A stretch of 64,000 nucleotides of DNA. It comes from Pseudoips prasinana (Eukaryota; Arthropoda; Insecta; Lepidoptera; Nolidae). Under the pieces are notes generated by a model. It saw only the letters and a list, made by a program, of their open reading frames with translations. It had not been told where the DNA came from and did no database searches. Both the position numbers and the translations under genes were made by a program. Within the stretch, counting starts at the first letter, position 1. Each line of letters starts with the position of its first letter. Shown here piece by piece: positions 38,756 to 51,000 of this stretch. The stretch is taken from positions 1 to 64,000 of the forward strand of contig OX621235.1 in NCBI GenBank assembly GCA_951640165.1, given 5' to 3'.

Positions 38756-41700
38756 TTTTTTTTTTTTTTTTTTTTTGTTTGCGCTGGGAAAAAATGCGTT
38801 ACGCATACCCGCCCATTGGGGGATGGACGGGTTATGTGGGACTCTCCGGCTACTCCGGCATACCCACTAAAATAACCCAGCGGCACTCCCGCATCGTCTT
38901 TGTGGAGGAGGACTGGGAAACCGGCACAGCCTTTACGTCCAGTCCCCCACCGACGACCGCCCGCCTTTACAGCGGGGCCCGCACGCCCCACCCTAAGTGG
39001 AGGGGCCCGGGAACGACCACGTGCTAGGCCGTTCCCGCCCGACGAGGGTGGTGATTACTGCAATGCGAGCGAAGGCGCCCCCGCGCCTGTCGCCCGCTAA
39101 TCACCACCAGAGGGAGGGAGGCGACGATCGTACAACCGCCGTCTCCCACCCCTTCTTCGCCTGCGGAGCGGCGGCGCGAGAGGATCGTCCTCCCGCGCGC
39201 GCTCCGCCGCCTCCTTTTGCGACATGACATTCTCGCAAAAGGAGGCAACCGCCGCCCAAGCCTCCTCACTCCCCAGCATGGAGTTCACCACACTGGGAAG
39301 TGAGAGGTCCATACCGACCACATCTGTCAGGGCACGGCGCAGCTCAGCCCAGGCTGGGCACACCTCGAGGGTGTGCTGCGCCGTGTCCTCCGCGGCTCCG
39401 CAATGGTGGCACGCCGGGGTTTCCTCCCTCCGGATCCGGTGCAGGTGCGTTCCGAAACAACCATGTCCGGACAACACCTGCACTAGACGGAACGAGAGGA
39501 AACCGTGGGGGCGCTCGAGCCAGTCCCGCAGGGCTGGACCGAGCGCGTCCAGCGTCCGGCGTCCAAAGGTGGCGGAGGCGAGGTCCTGTGTCCAGTGTAG
39601 GACGATTGCGTCCCTCGCCTCCCGCCGCACGGCATCCCGCTCTTGCGCGGCGGGGCGCTCACCCAGCGCCCTACGCCGCGCCGTCCACTCATACACTCTG
39701 GCGAGCACCCATGCCTCCAATTCCCAGGGAGGGGTGCCGGCCAGAGCGCACGCCGCCGCAAAGCCCACTGAGCGGTAGGCTCTCGCCACCCGCTGTGCAA
39801 TGGCCCGTTGGGGCCTGCGGATGGCGGTTGCATTCTCCCTCCTATGGAGGGAGTCCGCCCAGATGGGTGCCCCATATAGGGCCATGCTCTTGAGGATGCC
39901 GGCATAGAGGCGCCGGCATCGCTCCTTGGGCCCTCCCAGGTTTGGGAGGAGCCATGAGAGGGCGTCCGCGGCTTTGAGCAGGCGCGTCGACAGCCCGCTG
40001 AAGTGCGGGCCGAAGCGCCACCTGCTGTCCAGCACGAGGCCCAGATACTTCATCTGGGCCCCGACCCCTATCCGGACGCCCTCCACCACGATGTGGGCGT
40101 CAGGAGGGCAGCGCTGCCGAGGCCCGTGAAAGAACACGGCCTCGGTCTTGTTCAGCGCCACCCTCAATCCGAGCTGGCGGATCCTACCTGCCACTAAGGA
40201 TCCGCCAGCCGAGGCCAAACAGGCCGCCGCCCCAAAGTCCCTCCCCCGGGCAACGAGGAGAGTGTCATCCGCGTAGCAGATGACACTCGTGCCCTGGAGG
40301 AGGGTGCCCCGAAGGACCCAATCGAATCCGATGTTCCACAAGAGGGGCCCTAGCACCGAACCCTGTGGAACACCGGACTCCGCGCCGTAGCGCCTGATCC
40401 TGGCCGTCTTGTCCACCAGAAGGACCTCTCGGTCCCTCAAGTAGTCGGCCAGGATCGCCCGCAGATATTGGGGCACTCCGTAGTATCGGAGTGCCTCCAA
40501 TATGGTCGAGTGGGGCACGGAGTTGAAGGCGTTGGCGATGTCGAACGACACCGCCAACACTCCGTCCCCAGCCTCGACCGCCTCCCGCACCTGGCCCCTG
40601 AGTAGGGCCAACGCGTCGACCGTCGAACGCCCCTGTCGGAACCCGAACTGGGCGTCCGACAGGTCAGGCCCTACCTCCCGCAAATGGCTGTTAAGCCGGG
40701 TGGCGAGTATCCCCTCGAACAGTTTACCGACCTCATCCAGCAGAACGATGGGCCGGTATGCCGAGGGGGAGTCCACCGGGCGTCCCTCCTTCCGGAGAAG
40801 GCACAATTTGCCTTCCTTCCATGGCTTCGGGAACCTCCCAGCCATCAGGCACGCGCTGAAGAGGTCCCGAAGCCTTTCCTCCATGAGGGACGCCGCGATG
40901 GCCACCACCCGTGCGGGGACGCCGTCCGGTCCAGGGGCCGTCTTCTTCGCGCGGAGAGGCAGAACCCCCGCGCGAACTTCCTCCGCCGACACTGGAGGGA
41001 CCTCCTCCGCCGGCGAAGCCGCCACCCCCCCCAGTGGGGGGTTCATCGTTGGTGGGGTGAATTCGGTCCTGCGCGGAAACAGTGACCGAACCACCCCATC
41101 CAGCAACGCCGGCTCTAGGGTCTCCGCTAATGGGGGACCGTAAGGGCGCAGCTGGCTCCGCGCCTGCTTATACGGCCTCCCAAACGGATCCCTGTCGAGG
41201 CCCTCCAGCATCTCGGCCTTTGCCGAGTCCTCGGCGGCGCACATTTCCGACTTGAGGACCGTCTTTGCCTCTAGGTAAGAGGCGTAGAGGCGGTCCTCCT
41301 CAGCCTGACATCGGCTGGTGCGCCGCCGACTCCGCGTGTAGGCCCTCCTGGCCTCCACGCACGCGGCCCGGAGCCCCGCCAGCTCCACCGTCCACCAATA
41401 AACGGCGCGACGGGGAGGCGGACGGCGAGACCGAGGCATGCTGGAGTTGCACACCTCGGTCAGGGATCCCCGCAGCCGAACCGCTGCGGCGTCCACGTCC
41501 GTGCCCTGCACAGGGGGCGAGAGCCAGTCCTCGAGGAACGCCGCCTCCTGGGCTGACTCCCGGTCCAGGCGGGTGAGAGCCCACCGCGGGAAGGGAGATT
41601 GGCCCGAGCGGGCCATCCCCCGCGGGCTCTGGGTGGAGATGTCGAACCGCACATATCGGTGGTCCGACAGGGTCTCCACCATCTCCACCCGCCAGTTCAC

Positions 41701-41881
41701 GACGCGTGTGGCTAGCACAGGGGTGGCGAACGACACGTCCACCACTGACCCTCCCTGTTGCCGCACACACGTCTGAACATCCCCCCTGTTTAGCAGGGAC
41801 ACGCCGCACGAGGCCGCCCAAAATTCGACGGCGCGCCCCCGGACGTTGCAGGACGCCGCTGGGTTGCCCCAGGCCACCGAC
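38756..41881 (-). mobile_element. SART-like element A9, truncated in the endonuclease
   Basis: Poly(A) 21 nt, 3' UTR 38777-39096 and ORF2 from about residue 130. ORF1 is absent. The 3' UTR has a local difference (GACCACGTGCTAGG near 39016 where others have GACCGTGAGTGCTCGG) and one mismatch in the GCCCCTCC hairpin stem. The truncation is followed by exactly 14 nt of telomere repeat. Confidence 0.94.
39097..41881 (-). pseudogene. ORF2 of A9, lacks first ~129 residues
   Basis: Frame open to the stop. Endonuclease residues N12, E39, D125 and N127 are lost, while SDHR, the complete reverse transcriptase with YADD, and the zinc motif (CHHC form) remain. The central block (DYLRDREVLLVDKTARI, DFGAAACL) matches A1 and A11. 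It is predicted to be unable to cut its target. Confidence 0.92.
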
Positions 41882-41895
41882 AACCTAACCTAACC
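41882..41895 (+). repeat. Telomeric linker of 14 nt between A9 and A10
   Basis: AACCTAACCTAACC, exactly the inferred 14-nt target-site length but made purely of telomere repeat. Confidence 0.93.
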
Positions 41896-42237
41896 TTTTT
41901 TTTTTTTTTTTTTTTGTTTGCGCTGGGAAAAAATGCGTTACGCATACCCGCCCATTGGGGGATGGACGGGTTATGTGGGACTCTCCGGCTACTTCGGCAT
42001 ACCCACTAAAATAACCCAGCGGCACTCCCGCATCGTCTTTGTGGAGGAGGACTGGGAAACCGGCACAGCCTTTACGTCCAGTCCCCCACCGACGACCGCC
42101 CGCCTTTACAGCGGGGCCCGCACGCCCCTCCCTAAGTGGAGGGGCCCGGAAACGACCGTGAGTGCTCGGCCGTTCCCGCCCGACGTGGGTGGTGATTAGT
42201 GCAATGCGAGCGAAGGCGCCCCCGCGCCTGTCGCCCG

Positions 42238-45200
42238 CTAATCACCACCAGAAGGAGGGAGACGACGATCGTACAACCGCCGTCTCCCACCCCTTCTTCG
42301 CCTGCGGAGCGGCGGCGCGAGAGGATCATCCTCCCGCGCGCGCTCCGCCGCCTCCTTTTGCGACATGACATTCTCGCAAAAGGAGGCAACCGCCGCCCAA
42401 GCCTCCTCACTTCCCAGCATGGAATTCACCACACTGGGAAGCGAGAGGTCAATCCCGACTACATCGGTCAGGGCACGGCGCAGCTCAGCCCAGGCTGGGC
42501 ACACCTCGAGGGTGTGCTGCGCCGTGTCCTCCGCGGCTCCACACTCGTGGCACGCCGGGGTTTCCTCCCTCCGGATCCGATGCAGGTGCGATCCGAAGCA
42601 GCCATGCCCGGATAACACCTGCACCAGACGGAACGAGAGGAAACCGTGGGACCGCTCGAGCCAGTCCCGCAGGACTGGACCGAGCGCGTCCAGCGTCCGG
42701 CGTCCAAATGTGGCGGAGGCGAGGTCCCGTGTCCAGTGTAGGACGATTGCGTCCCTCGCCTCCCGCCGCACGGCATCCCGCTCTTGCGCGGTGGGGCGCT
42801 CACCGAGCGCCCTACGCCGCGCCGCCCATTCGTACACTCTGGCGAGCACCCATGCCTCCAATTCCCAGGGAGGGGTGCCGGCCAGAGCGCACGCCGCCGC
42901 AAAGCCCACTGAGCGGTAGGCTCTCGCCACCCGCTGTGCAATGGCCCGTTGGGGCCTGCGGATGGCGGTTGCATTCTCCCTCCTATGGAGGGAGTCCGCC
43001 CAGATGGGTGCCCCATATAGGGCCATGCTCTTGAGGATGCCGGCATAGAGGCGCCGGCATCGCTCCTTGGGCCCTCCCAGGTTTGGGAGGAGCCATGAGA
43101 GGGCGTCCGCGGCTTTCAGCAGGCGCGTCGACAGCCCGCTAAAGTGCGGGCCGAAGCGCCACCTGCTGTCCAGCACGAGGCCCAGATACTTCATCTGGGC
43201 CCCGACCCCTATCCGGACGCCCTCCACCACGATGTGGGCGTCAGGAGGGCAGCGCTGCCGGGGCCCGTGAAAGAACACGGCCTCGGTCTTGTTCAGCGCT
43301 ACCCTCAAACCGAGCTGGCGGATCCTACCTGCCACTAAGGATCCGCCAGCTGAGGCCAGACAGGCCGCCTCTCCAAAGTCCCTCCCCCGGGCAACGAGGA
43401 GAGTGTCATCCGCGTAGCAGATGACACTCGTGCCCTGGAGGAGGGTGCCGCGCAGCAGCCAATCGAATCCGATGTTCCACAAGAGGGGCCCTAGCACCGA
43501 ACCCTGTGGAACACCGGACTCCGCGCCGTAGCGCCTGATCCTGGCCGTCCTGTCCGCCAGGAGGACCTCCCGGTCCTCCAGGTAGTTGGCCAGGATCACC
43601 CGCAGATATTGGGGCACTCCGTGGTACCGGAGTGCCTCCAATATGGTCGAGTGGGGCACGGAGTTGAAGGCGTTGGCGATGTCGAACGACACCGCCAACA
43701 CTCCGTCCCCAGCCCCGACCGCCTCCTGCACTTGGCCCCTGAGTAGGGCCACCGCGTCGATCGTCGAACGCCCCTGTCGAAACCCGAACTGGGCGTCCGA
43801 CAGGTCTGGCCCTACCTCCCGCAGCTGGCTATTAAGCCGGGTGGCGATGATCCCCTCGAACAATTTACCGACCTCATCGAGCAGAACGATGGGCCGGTAT
43901 GCCGAGGGGGAGTCCACCGGGCGTCCCTCCTTCCGGAGCAGGCAAAGCTGCCCCTCCTTCCAGATCTTCGGGAACCTCCCAGCCGTCAGGCACGCGCTGA
44001 AGAGGTCCCGAAACCTCTCCTCCATGAGGGACGCCGCGATGGCCACCACCCGTGCGGGGACACCATCCGGTCCAGGGGCCGTCTTCTTCGCGCGGAGGGA
44101 CAGAACCCCCGCGCGAAATTCCTCCACCGATACTGGAGGGACCTCCTCCTCCGGCGAAGCCACCACCCCCCCCAGCGGGGGGTTCATCGTTGGTGGGGTG
44201 AAGTCGGTCCTGCGCGGAAACAGTGACCGAACCACCCCATCCAGCAACGCCGGCTCTAGGGTCTCCGCTAATGGGGGACCGTAAGGGCGCAGCTGGCTCC
44301 GCGCCTGCTTATACGGCCTCCCAAACGGATCCCTGTCGAGGCCCTCCAGCATCTCGGCCTTTGCCGAGTCCTCGGCGGCGCACATTTCCGACTTGAGGAC
44401 CGTCTTTGCCTCTAGGTAAGAGGCGTAGAGGCGGTCCTCCTCAGCCTGACATCGGCTGGTGCGCCGCCGACTCCGCGTGTAGGCCCTCCTGGCCTCCACG
44501 CACGCGGCCCGTAGCGCCGCCAGCTCCCCCGTCCACCAATAAACGGCGCGACGGGGAGGCGGACGGCGAGACCGAGGCATGCTGGAGTTGCACACCTCGG
44601 TCAGGGACCCCCGCAGCTGAACCGCTGCGGCGTCCACGTCCGTGACCTCAACAGGGGGCGAGAGCCAGTCCCGGAGGAACGCAGCCTCCTGGGCTGCCTC
44701 CCGGTCCAGGCGGGTGAGAGCCCACCGCGGGAAGGGAGACTGGCCCGAGCGGGCCATCCCCCGCGGGCTCTGGGTGGAGATGTCGAACCGCACATATCGG
44801 TGGTCCGACAGGGTCTCCACCAACTCCACCCGCCAGTTCACGACGCGGGCGGCTAGAACGGGGGTGGCGAACGATACGTCCACCACTGACCCTCCCCGTT
44901 GCCGCACACACGTGTGAACATCCCCCCTGTTCAGGAGGGACACGCCGCACGAAGCCGACCAAAATTCGACGGCGTGCCCCCGGACGTTGCAGGACGCCGC
45001 TGGGTTGCCCCAGGCCACCGCCTTGGCGTTCAGGTCGCCCAATATGACGACCTGACGTGGCGCCGCCCTCCCGACGACTGCCGTAAGGACTTCGAGAAAA
45101 TCCTCGAAGTCCCTTAGAGGGCGGTTTGGGGAGAAATAGACCCCGACCAGGGCTATGTCTCCCCACGCGGCGGCCACGTATCCCGGACCCCTCTCTAAAA

Positions 45201-45408
45201 GCGAGAGGGGAGGGGAGTCCGTGGCAGGCCGCGACACCAACGCCACCAAGCCGTCCCGATCACCCAGCCAACGGCCAGGTACCGAGTACGGCTCGGCGAC
45301 CACCGCCACGTCCACCAACCACTCGGCCACAGTCTGCATCAGCAGATCCTGTGCCGCTCTGCAGTGGTTGGTGTTCGCCTGGAGGATGCGATGTTCGACT
45401 CTACCCAT
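42238..45408 (-). CDS. ORF2 endonuclease/reverse transcriptase of A10
   Basis: 1056 aa with all catalytic motifs. It is the most distinct family A endonuclease here: GDIALVGVYF, RGHAVEFWSASC, CVRQRGGS, AARVVNWRVELVETL. These changes avoid the GDLNAK and SDHR blocks. The C-terminal zinc motif is in the CHEC form. ATG lies in TAATG at 45406-45410. Confidence 0.95.
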   Translation of the reverse strand: MGRVEHRILQANTNHCRAAQDLLMQTVAEWLVDVAVVAEPYSVPGRWLGDRDGLVALVSRPATDSPPLSLLERGPGYVAAAWGDIALVGVYFSPNRPLRDFEDFLEVLTAVVGRAAPRQVVILGDLNAKAVAWGNPAASCNVRGHAVEFWSASCGVSLLNRGDVHTCVRQRGGSVVDVSFATPVLAARVVNWRVELVETLSDHRYVRFDISTQSPRGMARSGQSPFPRWALTRLDREAAQEAAFLRDWLSPPVEVTDVDAAAVQLRGSLTEVCNSSMPRSRRPPPRRAVYWWTGELAALRAACVEARRAYTRSRRRTSRCQAEEDRLYASYLEAKTVLKSEMCAAEDSAKAEMLEGLDRDPFGRPYKQARSQLRPYGPPLAETLEPALLDGVVRSLFPRRTDFTPPTMNPPLGGVVASPEEEVPPVSVEEFRAGVLSLRAKKTAPGPDGVPARVVAIAASLMEERFRDLFSACLTAGRFPKIWKEGQLCLLRKEGRPVDSPSAYRPIVLLDEVGKLFEGIIATRLNSQLREVGPDLSDAQFGFRQGRSTIDAVALLRGQVQEAVGAGDGVLAVSFDIANAFNSVPHSTILEALRYHGVPQYLRVILANYLEDREVLLADRTARIRRYGAESGVPQGSVLGPLLWNIGFDWLLRGTLLQGTSVICYADDTLLVARGRDFGEAACLASAGGSLVAGRIRQLGLRVALNKTEAVFFHGPRQRCPPDAHIVVEGVRIGVGAQMKYLGLVLDSRWRFGPHFSGLSTRLLKAADALSWLLPNLGGPKERCRRLYAGILKSMALYGAPIWADSLHRRENATAIRRPQRAIAQRVARAYRSVGFAAACALAGTPPWELEAWVLARVYEWAARRRALGERPTAQERDAVRREARDAIVLHWTRDLASATFGRRTLDALGPVLRDWLERSHGFLSFRLVQVLSGHGCFGSHLHRIRREETPACHECGAAEDTAQHTLEVCPAWAELRRALTDVVGIDLSLPSVVNSMLGSEEAWAAVASFCENVMSQKEAAERAREDDPLAPPLRRRRRGGRRRLYDRRLPPSGGD

Positions 45409-47546
45409 TAGTCGGTCATCGCACCCCCCTCCTCCACGGCCGCTGAGGTCCCAGCCACTGGGACGGCGGTGGCAGCGACAGGCCGGGTCGGAGCCTGGGT
45501 TTTGCCCTTCTTAAGGGGAGGACTGCAATTCCTCCCCTTCATAATGTGGCCCGCAGGGCGGCCACTGGCGGCACACACCGCGCAGTGCGGTGCGGTGGCC
45601 TCGCAGGAGGCGGCTTTATGCCCCTCCTTGCCGCAGCGGTAGCAGCTGTCCGCCCTGTCGACACTGGACGGACAGAGGGCCCGGGTGTGACCGATGCCGA
45701 AGCACCGGTAACACCTCAGCGGCAGGACCTCAAGGGCCCGGACCGCCGCCGAGCTGAACCCGACGGCGAGCCGTCCCTTCTCGAGGACGGCTTTGGCAGC
45801 GGCGACTGGGCACTCCAGGCGAATAGTGCCCATGCCGCCGCGCCCGGGCCTGATGCCCCCGCCCTGCACCGCTGCGACTTCGCAGCCCCCAATGGCTGCG
45901 ATCGCTGCCACCACCTCCTCCCTGGTGACGGAGTCATCCAGGTCCGTCACCTCGATGGCCGCCGACTTCACCGGCCTGGCCACCTTCGCCGAGTTCGCGA
46001 TGACCTCCTGCAGCTTCGCTGCAAAGAGGTCCGCGTTCTTCGCGCCCTCGGCACCCGGGAACTCGAAAATTCGAGCCCCAGCCTGCGTCCGGCGGCACGA
46101 GACTTTACCGATCCCCAATTTGGTAGGATCGGCATTGGCACGCGCCCGCAACATCACGGACGCGTACGTCTCGCCCCGCTCCGCAGCCTCCGTGGTGAGC
46201 GTCATCACGACGGCTGCGGTCTTGGGAGGAACCAAGTTCCTCCTGACACCGGCTGGGGTCGAACCCTTCCCCTTTCCCGTGCCAGTCGACTGACCAGCAG
46301 GGGTGGTGGCGGGGACGGCTGGGGCTGGGGGGGTGCTCTTCCCCTTCCCTTTCCCTTTTCCCTTCCCTTTGCCAGTCGGCTGCGAATGGCTGGGAGTGGT
46401 GGTGGCGGGAACGGCAGGGATGACAGCTGCCGTCCTTTTTCCCTTGCCCTTACCGACCACCTTCGTCCAGCCCTGCTGGTTGGTCGGGGTGGTCGAAGGG
46501 AGTAGGGCGTCTTCCCTCTGGGAGGTTTCCACTCGCTCCTCTCGCCTCTTGTCTGCCGCAAGCGGCGGTCGGAGGCGTTTCTCCGGTAGGAGCCGGTCCT
46601 CGATGCCCGCTAGGCAGGAGCGAACGAACGCCCTCTCCTCCGCCATGACCCTGCGGAGGACATCCTCAAGGCCGGGAGTGGAGGAAAGACCCTCCGCCGC
46701 AGGTCCGGGCTCGGCTTGCGATGGCCGGGCCGTGGCTTCAGCCAGCTTTAAGTGCAGCTGGCTGACCTCCGACTGCAGGCGATCTACTTTCGCCTGCAGT
46801 TGCCGCGACTCATCGCTGGCCTTGCGGTCCACCAGCTCCGCGACGATTTCGCGAAGACTCGCGGCCCGGCATTTGAGGGACTTCTGGAAAGTCCCCTTCA
46901 GATGCGAGGACTTGGCGGCGACCTCCACGATCGCCTCCTCGTCCTCCAAGGCCATCCTCTGGAGTTCGGCCAAGGAGTGGTCCGCGTACAGGACGCGGGA
47001 CGCCCCGTACCCGGACTTTGCACGGGCGACGCGCGCCCGTTCCTCCTGGGCCGCAACCCGCTCCTCCAGCTCTTGCTGGAGCTGCTCCCGCCTTGCCAGG
47101 TCCAACTCGCGTTGGGCGTCGGCTAAACCCACGTCGTGGGTGTCTGCCGCTGTCGTCGCCTTTCTAGACTTGACCCTCCTTCCGGGCCCCTTCGCTGAAC
47201 CTGAGCCCGAGGACCCATCGGACACGACTTTCAAGAAGCTCCGCTTCCTCGATGCCGATCGCGATCGAGCATCAATCACCATTGAACTGGCATCCGACAA
47301 TACGGACTCGTTGTCGGATTCAGACAAATCGCCCGCCTTCCCTCCGTAGAAGGTCCTGCCTTCCTCCGACGCTAAGGCTGCGTCGCGTTGGCCCTGAGAA
47401 GGGCCTTTTGGTTGGCCCTGAGAAGGGCCTTTGGGTTGGCCCTGAGAAGGGCCTTTGGGTTGGCCCTGAGAAGGGCCTTTGGGTTGGCCCTGAGAAGGGC
47501 CTTTTTTTACAAAATGCCCGAGGGCATCCCGCACAGGTTTTGGCAT
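45408..47546 (-). CDS. ORF1 gag-like protein of A10
   Basis: 712 aa from MPKPVRD. An upstream in-frame ATG at 47576 would add ten residues not found in the others and is not preferred. It has five GPSQGQ repeats, an acidic Ser-rich part, a block with GRRVKSRKATT shared with A5, GK-rich repeats and zinc knuckles at 612-625 (CYRC form), 635-648 and 655-674. Confidence 0.92.
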   Translation of the reverse strand: MPKPVRDALGHFVKKGPSQGQPKGPSQGQPKGPSQGQPKGPSQGQPKGPSQGQRDAALASEEGRTFYGGKAGDLSESDNESVLSDASSMVIDARSRSASRKRSFLKVVSDGSSGSGSAKGPGRRVKSRKATTAADTHDVGLADAQRELDLARREQLQQELEERVAAQEERARVARAKSGYGASRVLYADHSLAELQRMALEDEEAIVEVAAKSSHLKGTFQKSLKCRAASLREIVAELVDRKASDESRQLQAKVDRLQSEVSQLHLKLAEATARPSQAEPGPAAEGLSSTPGLEDVLRRVMAEERAFVRSCLAGIEDRLLPEKRLRPPLAADKRREERVETSQREDALLPSTTPTNQQGWTKVVGKGKGKRTAAVIPAVPATTTPSHSQPTGKGKGKGKGKGKSTPPAPAVPATTPAGQSTGTGKGKGSTPAGVRRNLVPPKTAAVVMTLTTEAAERGETYASVMLRARANADPTKLGIGKVSCRRTQAGARIFEFPGAEGAKNADLFAAKLQEVIANSAKVARPVKSAAIEVTDLDDSVTREEVVAAIAAIGGCEVAAVQGGGIRPGRGGMGTIRLECPVAAAKAVLEKGRLAVGFSSAAVRALEVLPLRCYRCFGIGHTRALCPSSVDRADSCYRCGKEGHKAASCEATAPHCAVCAASGRPAGHIMKGRNCSPPLKKGKTQAPTRPVAATAVPVAGTSAAVEEGGAMTD
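47388..47501 (-). repeat. 24-bp minisatellite in ORF1 of A10, 5 copies
   Basis: Five units of the PKGPSQGQ-coding 24-mer. Confidence 0.92.
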
Positions 47547-47698
47547 ATCAAACAACGCAAAATTCGTAACTCTCAACGCAATAGGTAGCTACGAAGCACA
47601 GTGCACTTTAGCCGTACCCAGTCTGCCACTCCGTTACGGTGGTCAGAACTGGGACGTTTCCGGGGAACGCGACGTGGACGCAAGCACTGTGGGGTGGT

Positions 47699-47712
47699 TC
47701 CCCAACCTAACC
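47699..47712 (+). repeat. Target-site duplication of A11, left copy
   Basis: TCCCCAACCTAACC (sense GGTTAGGTTGGGGA), including the first 5 nt of A10. The matching copy is 53432-53445. Confidence 0.82.
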
Positions 47713-48050
47713 TTTTTTTTTTTTTTTTGTTTGCGCTGGGAAAAAATGCGTTACGCATACCCGCCCATTGGGGGATGGACGGGTTATGTGGGACTCTCCG
47801 GCTACTCCGGCATACCCACTAAAATAACCCAGCGGCACTCCCGCATCGTCTATTTGGAGGAGGACTGGGAAACCGGCACAGCCTTTACGTCCAGTCCCCC
47901 ACCGACGACCGCCCGCCTTTACAGCGGGGCCCGCACGCCCCTCCCTTAGTGGAGGGGCCCGGGAACGACCGTGAGTGCTCGGCCGTTCCCGCCCGACGAG
48001 GGTGGTGATTGGTGCAATGCGAGCGAAGGCGCCCCCGCGCCTGTCGCCCG

Positions 48051-51000
48051 CTAATCACCACCAGAAGGAGGGAGGCGACGATCGTACAACCGCCGTCTCC
48101 CACCCCTTCTCCGCCTGCGGAGCGGCGGCGCGAGAGGATCATCCTCCCGCGCGCGCTCCGCCGCCTCCTTTTGCGACATGACATTCTCGCAAAAGGAGGC
48201 AACCGCCGCCCAAGCCTCCTCACTCCCCAGCATGGAGTTCACCACACCGGGAAGTGAGAGGTCTAACCCGACTACATCGGTCAGGGCACGGCGCAGCTCA
48301 GCCCAGGCTGGGCACACCTCGAGGGTGTGCTGCGCCGTGTCCTCCGCAGCTCCACACTCGTGGCACGCCGGGGTTTCCTCCCTCTGGATCCGATGCAGGT
48401 GCGTTCCGAAGCAGCCATGCCCGGATAACACCTGCACCAGACGGAACGAGAGGAAACCGTGGGGACGCTCGAGCCAGTCCCGCAGGGCTGGACCGAGCGC
48501 GTCCAACGTCCGGCGTCCAAAGGTGGCGGAGGCGAGGTCCCGTGTCCAGTGAAGGACGATTGCGTCCCTCGCCTCCCGCCGCACGGCATCCCGCTCTTGC
48601 GCGGCGGGGCGCTCACCCAGCGCCCTACGCCGCGCCGTCCATTCGTACACTCTGGCGAGCACCCATGCCTCCAATTCCCAGGGAGGGGTGCCGGCCAGAG
48701 CGCACGCCGCCGCAAAACCCACCGAGCGGTAGGCCCTCGCCACCCGCTGTGCAATGGCCCGTTGGGGCCTGCGGATGGCGGTTGCATTCTCCCTCCTGTG
48801 GAGGGAGTCCGCCCAGATGGGTGCCCCGTAAAGGGCCATGCTTTTGAGGATGCCGGCATAGAGGCGCCGGCATCGCTCCTTGGGCCCGCCCAGGTTCGGG
48901 AGGAGCCATGAGAGGGCGTCCGCGGCTTTGAGCAGGCGCGTCGACAACCCGCTGAAGTGCGGGCCGAAGCGCCACCTACTGTCCAGCACGAGGCCCAGAT
49001 ACTTCATCTGGGCCCCGACCCCTATCCGGACGCCCTCCACCACGATGTGGGCGTCTGGAGGGCAGCGCTGCCGAGGCCCGTGAAAGAACACGGCCTCGGT
49101 CTTGTTCAGCGCTACCCTCAATCCAAGCTGGCGGATCCTGCCTGCCACTAAGGATCCGCCAGCCGAGGCCAAACAGGCCGCCGCCCCAAAGTCCCTCCCC
49201 CGGGCAACGAGGAGAGTGTCATCCGCGTAGCAGATGACACTCGTGCCCTGGAGGAGGGTGCCCCGAAGGACCCAATCGAATCCGATGTTCCACAAGAGGG
49301 GCCCTAGCACCGAACCCTGTGGAACACCGGACTCCGCGCCGTAGCGCCTGATCCTGGCCGTCTTGTCCACCAGAAGGACCTCTCGGTCCCTCAAGTAGTC
49401 GGCCAGGATCGCCCGCAGATATTGGGGCACTCCGTAGTATCGGAGTGCCTCCAATATGGTCGAGTGGGGCACGGAGTTGAAGGCGTTGGCGATGTCGAAC
49501 GACACCGCCAACACTCCGTCCCCAGCCTCGACCGCTTCCCGCACTTGGCCCCTGAGTAGGGCCAACGCATCGACCGTCGAACGCCCTTGGCGGAACCCGA
49601 ACTGGGCGTCCGACAGGTCTGGCCCTACCTCCCGCAACTGGCTATTAAGCCGGGTGGCGATGATCCCCTCGAACAGTTTACCGACCTCATCGAGCAGAAC
49701 GATGGGCCGGTATGCCGAGGGGGAGTCCACCGGGCGTCCCTCCTTGCGGAGAAGGCACAGCTTGCCTTCCTTCCACAGCTTCGGGAACCTCCCAGCCGTC
49801 AAGCACGCGCTGAAGAGGTCCCGAAGCCTTTCCTCCATTAGGGACGCCGCGATGGCCACCACCCGTGCGGGGACGCCGTCCGGTCCAGGGGCCGTCTTCT
49901 TCGCGCGGAGGGACAGAACCCCCGCGCGAAATTCCTCCGCCGACACTGGAGGCACCTCCTCCTCCGGCGAAGCCACCACCCCCCCCAGCGGGGGGTTCAT
50001 CGTTGGTGGGGTGAAGTCGGTCCTGCGCGGAAACAGTGACCGAACCACCCCATCCAGCAACGCCGGCTCTAGGGTCTCCGCTAATGGGGGACCGTAAGGG
50101 CGCAGCTGGCTCCGCGCCTGCTTATACGGCCTCCCAAACGGATCCCTGTCGAGGCCCTCCAGCATCTCGGCCTTTGCCGAGTCCTCGGCGGCGCACATTT
50201 CCGACTTGAGGACCGTCTTTGCCTCTAGGTAAGAGGCGTAGAGGCGGTCCTCCTCAGCCTGACATCGGCTGGTGCGCCGCCGACTCCGCGTGTAGGCCCT
50301 CCTGGCCTCCACGCACGCGGCCCGGAGCCCCGCCAGCTCCACCGTCCACCAATAAACGGCGCGACGGGGAGGCGGACGGCGAGACCGAGGCATGCTGGAG
50401 TTGCACACCTCGGTCAGGGATCCCCGCAGCCGAACCGCTGCGGCGTCCACGTCCGTGCCCTGCACAGGGGGCGAGAGCCAGTCCTCGAGGAACGCTGCCT
50501 CCTGGGCTGACTCCCGGTCCAGGCGGGTGAGAGCCCACCGCGGGAAGGGAGATTGGCCCGAGCGGGCCCTCCCCCGCGGGCTCTGGGTGGAGATGTCGAA
50601 CCGCACATATCGGTGGTCCGACAGGGTCTCCACCATCTCCACCCGCCAGTTCACGACGCGCGTGGCTAGCACAGGGGTGGCGAACGACACGTCCACCACT
50701 GACCCTCCCTGTTGCCGCACACACGTCTGAACATCCCCCCTGTTTAGCAGGGACACGCCGCACGAGGCCGCCCAAAATTCGACGGCGCGCCCCCGGACGT
50801 TGCAGGACGCCGCTGGGTTGCCCCAGGCCACCGACTTGGCGTTCAGGTCGCCCAACACTACGACCTGACGTGGTGCCGCCCTCCCGACGACTGCCGTAAG
50901 GACCTCGAGAAAATTCTCGAAGTCCCTTAGAGGGCGGTTTGGGGAGAAATAGACCCCGACCAGGGCTATTTCTCCCCACGCGGCGGCCACGTATCCCGGA

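Larger units (their letters stand above)
41896..47703 (-). mobile_element. SART-like element A10, full length
   Basis: Poly(A) 20 nt, 3' UTR 41916-42237, ORF2, ORF1, 5' UTR 47547-47703 ending GGGGAACC. Both ORFs are open. It is a candidate active copy and the closest visible relative of fragment A8. Confidence 0.96.
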
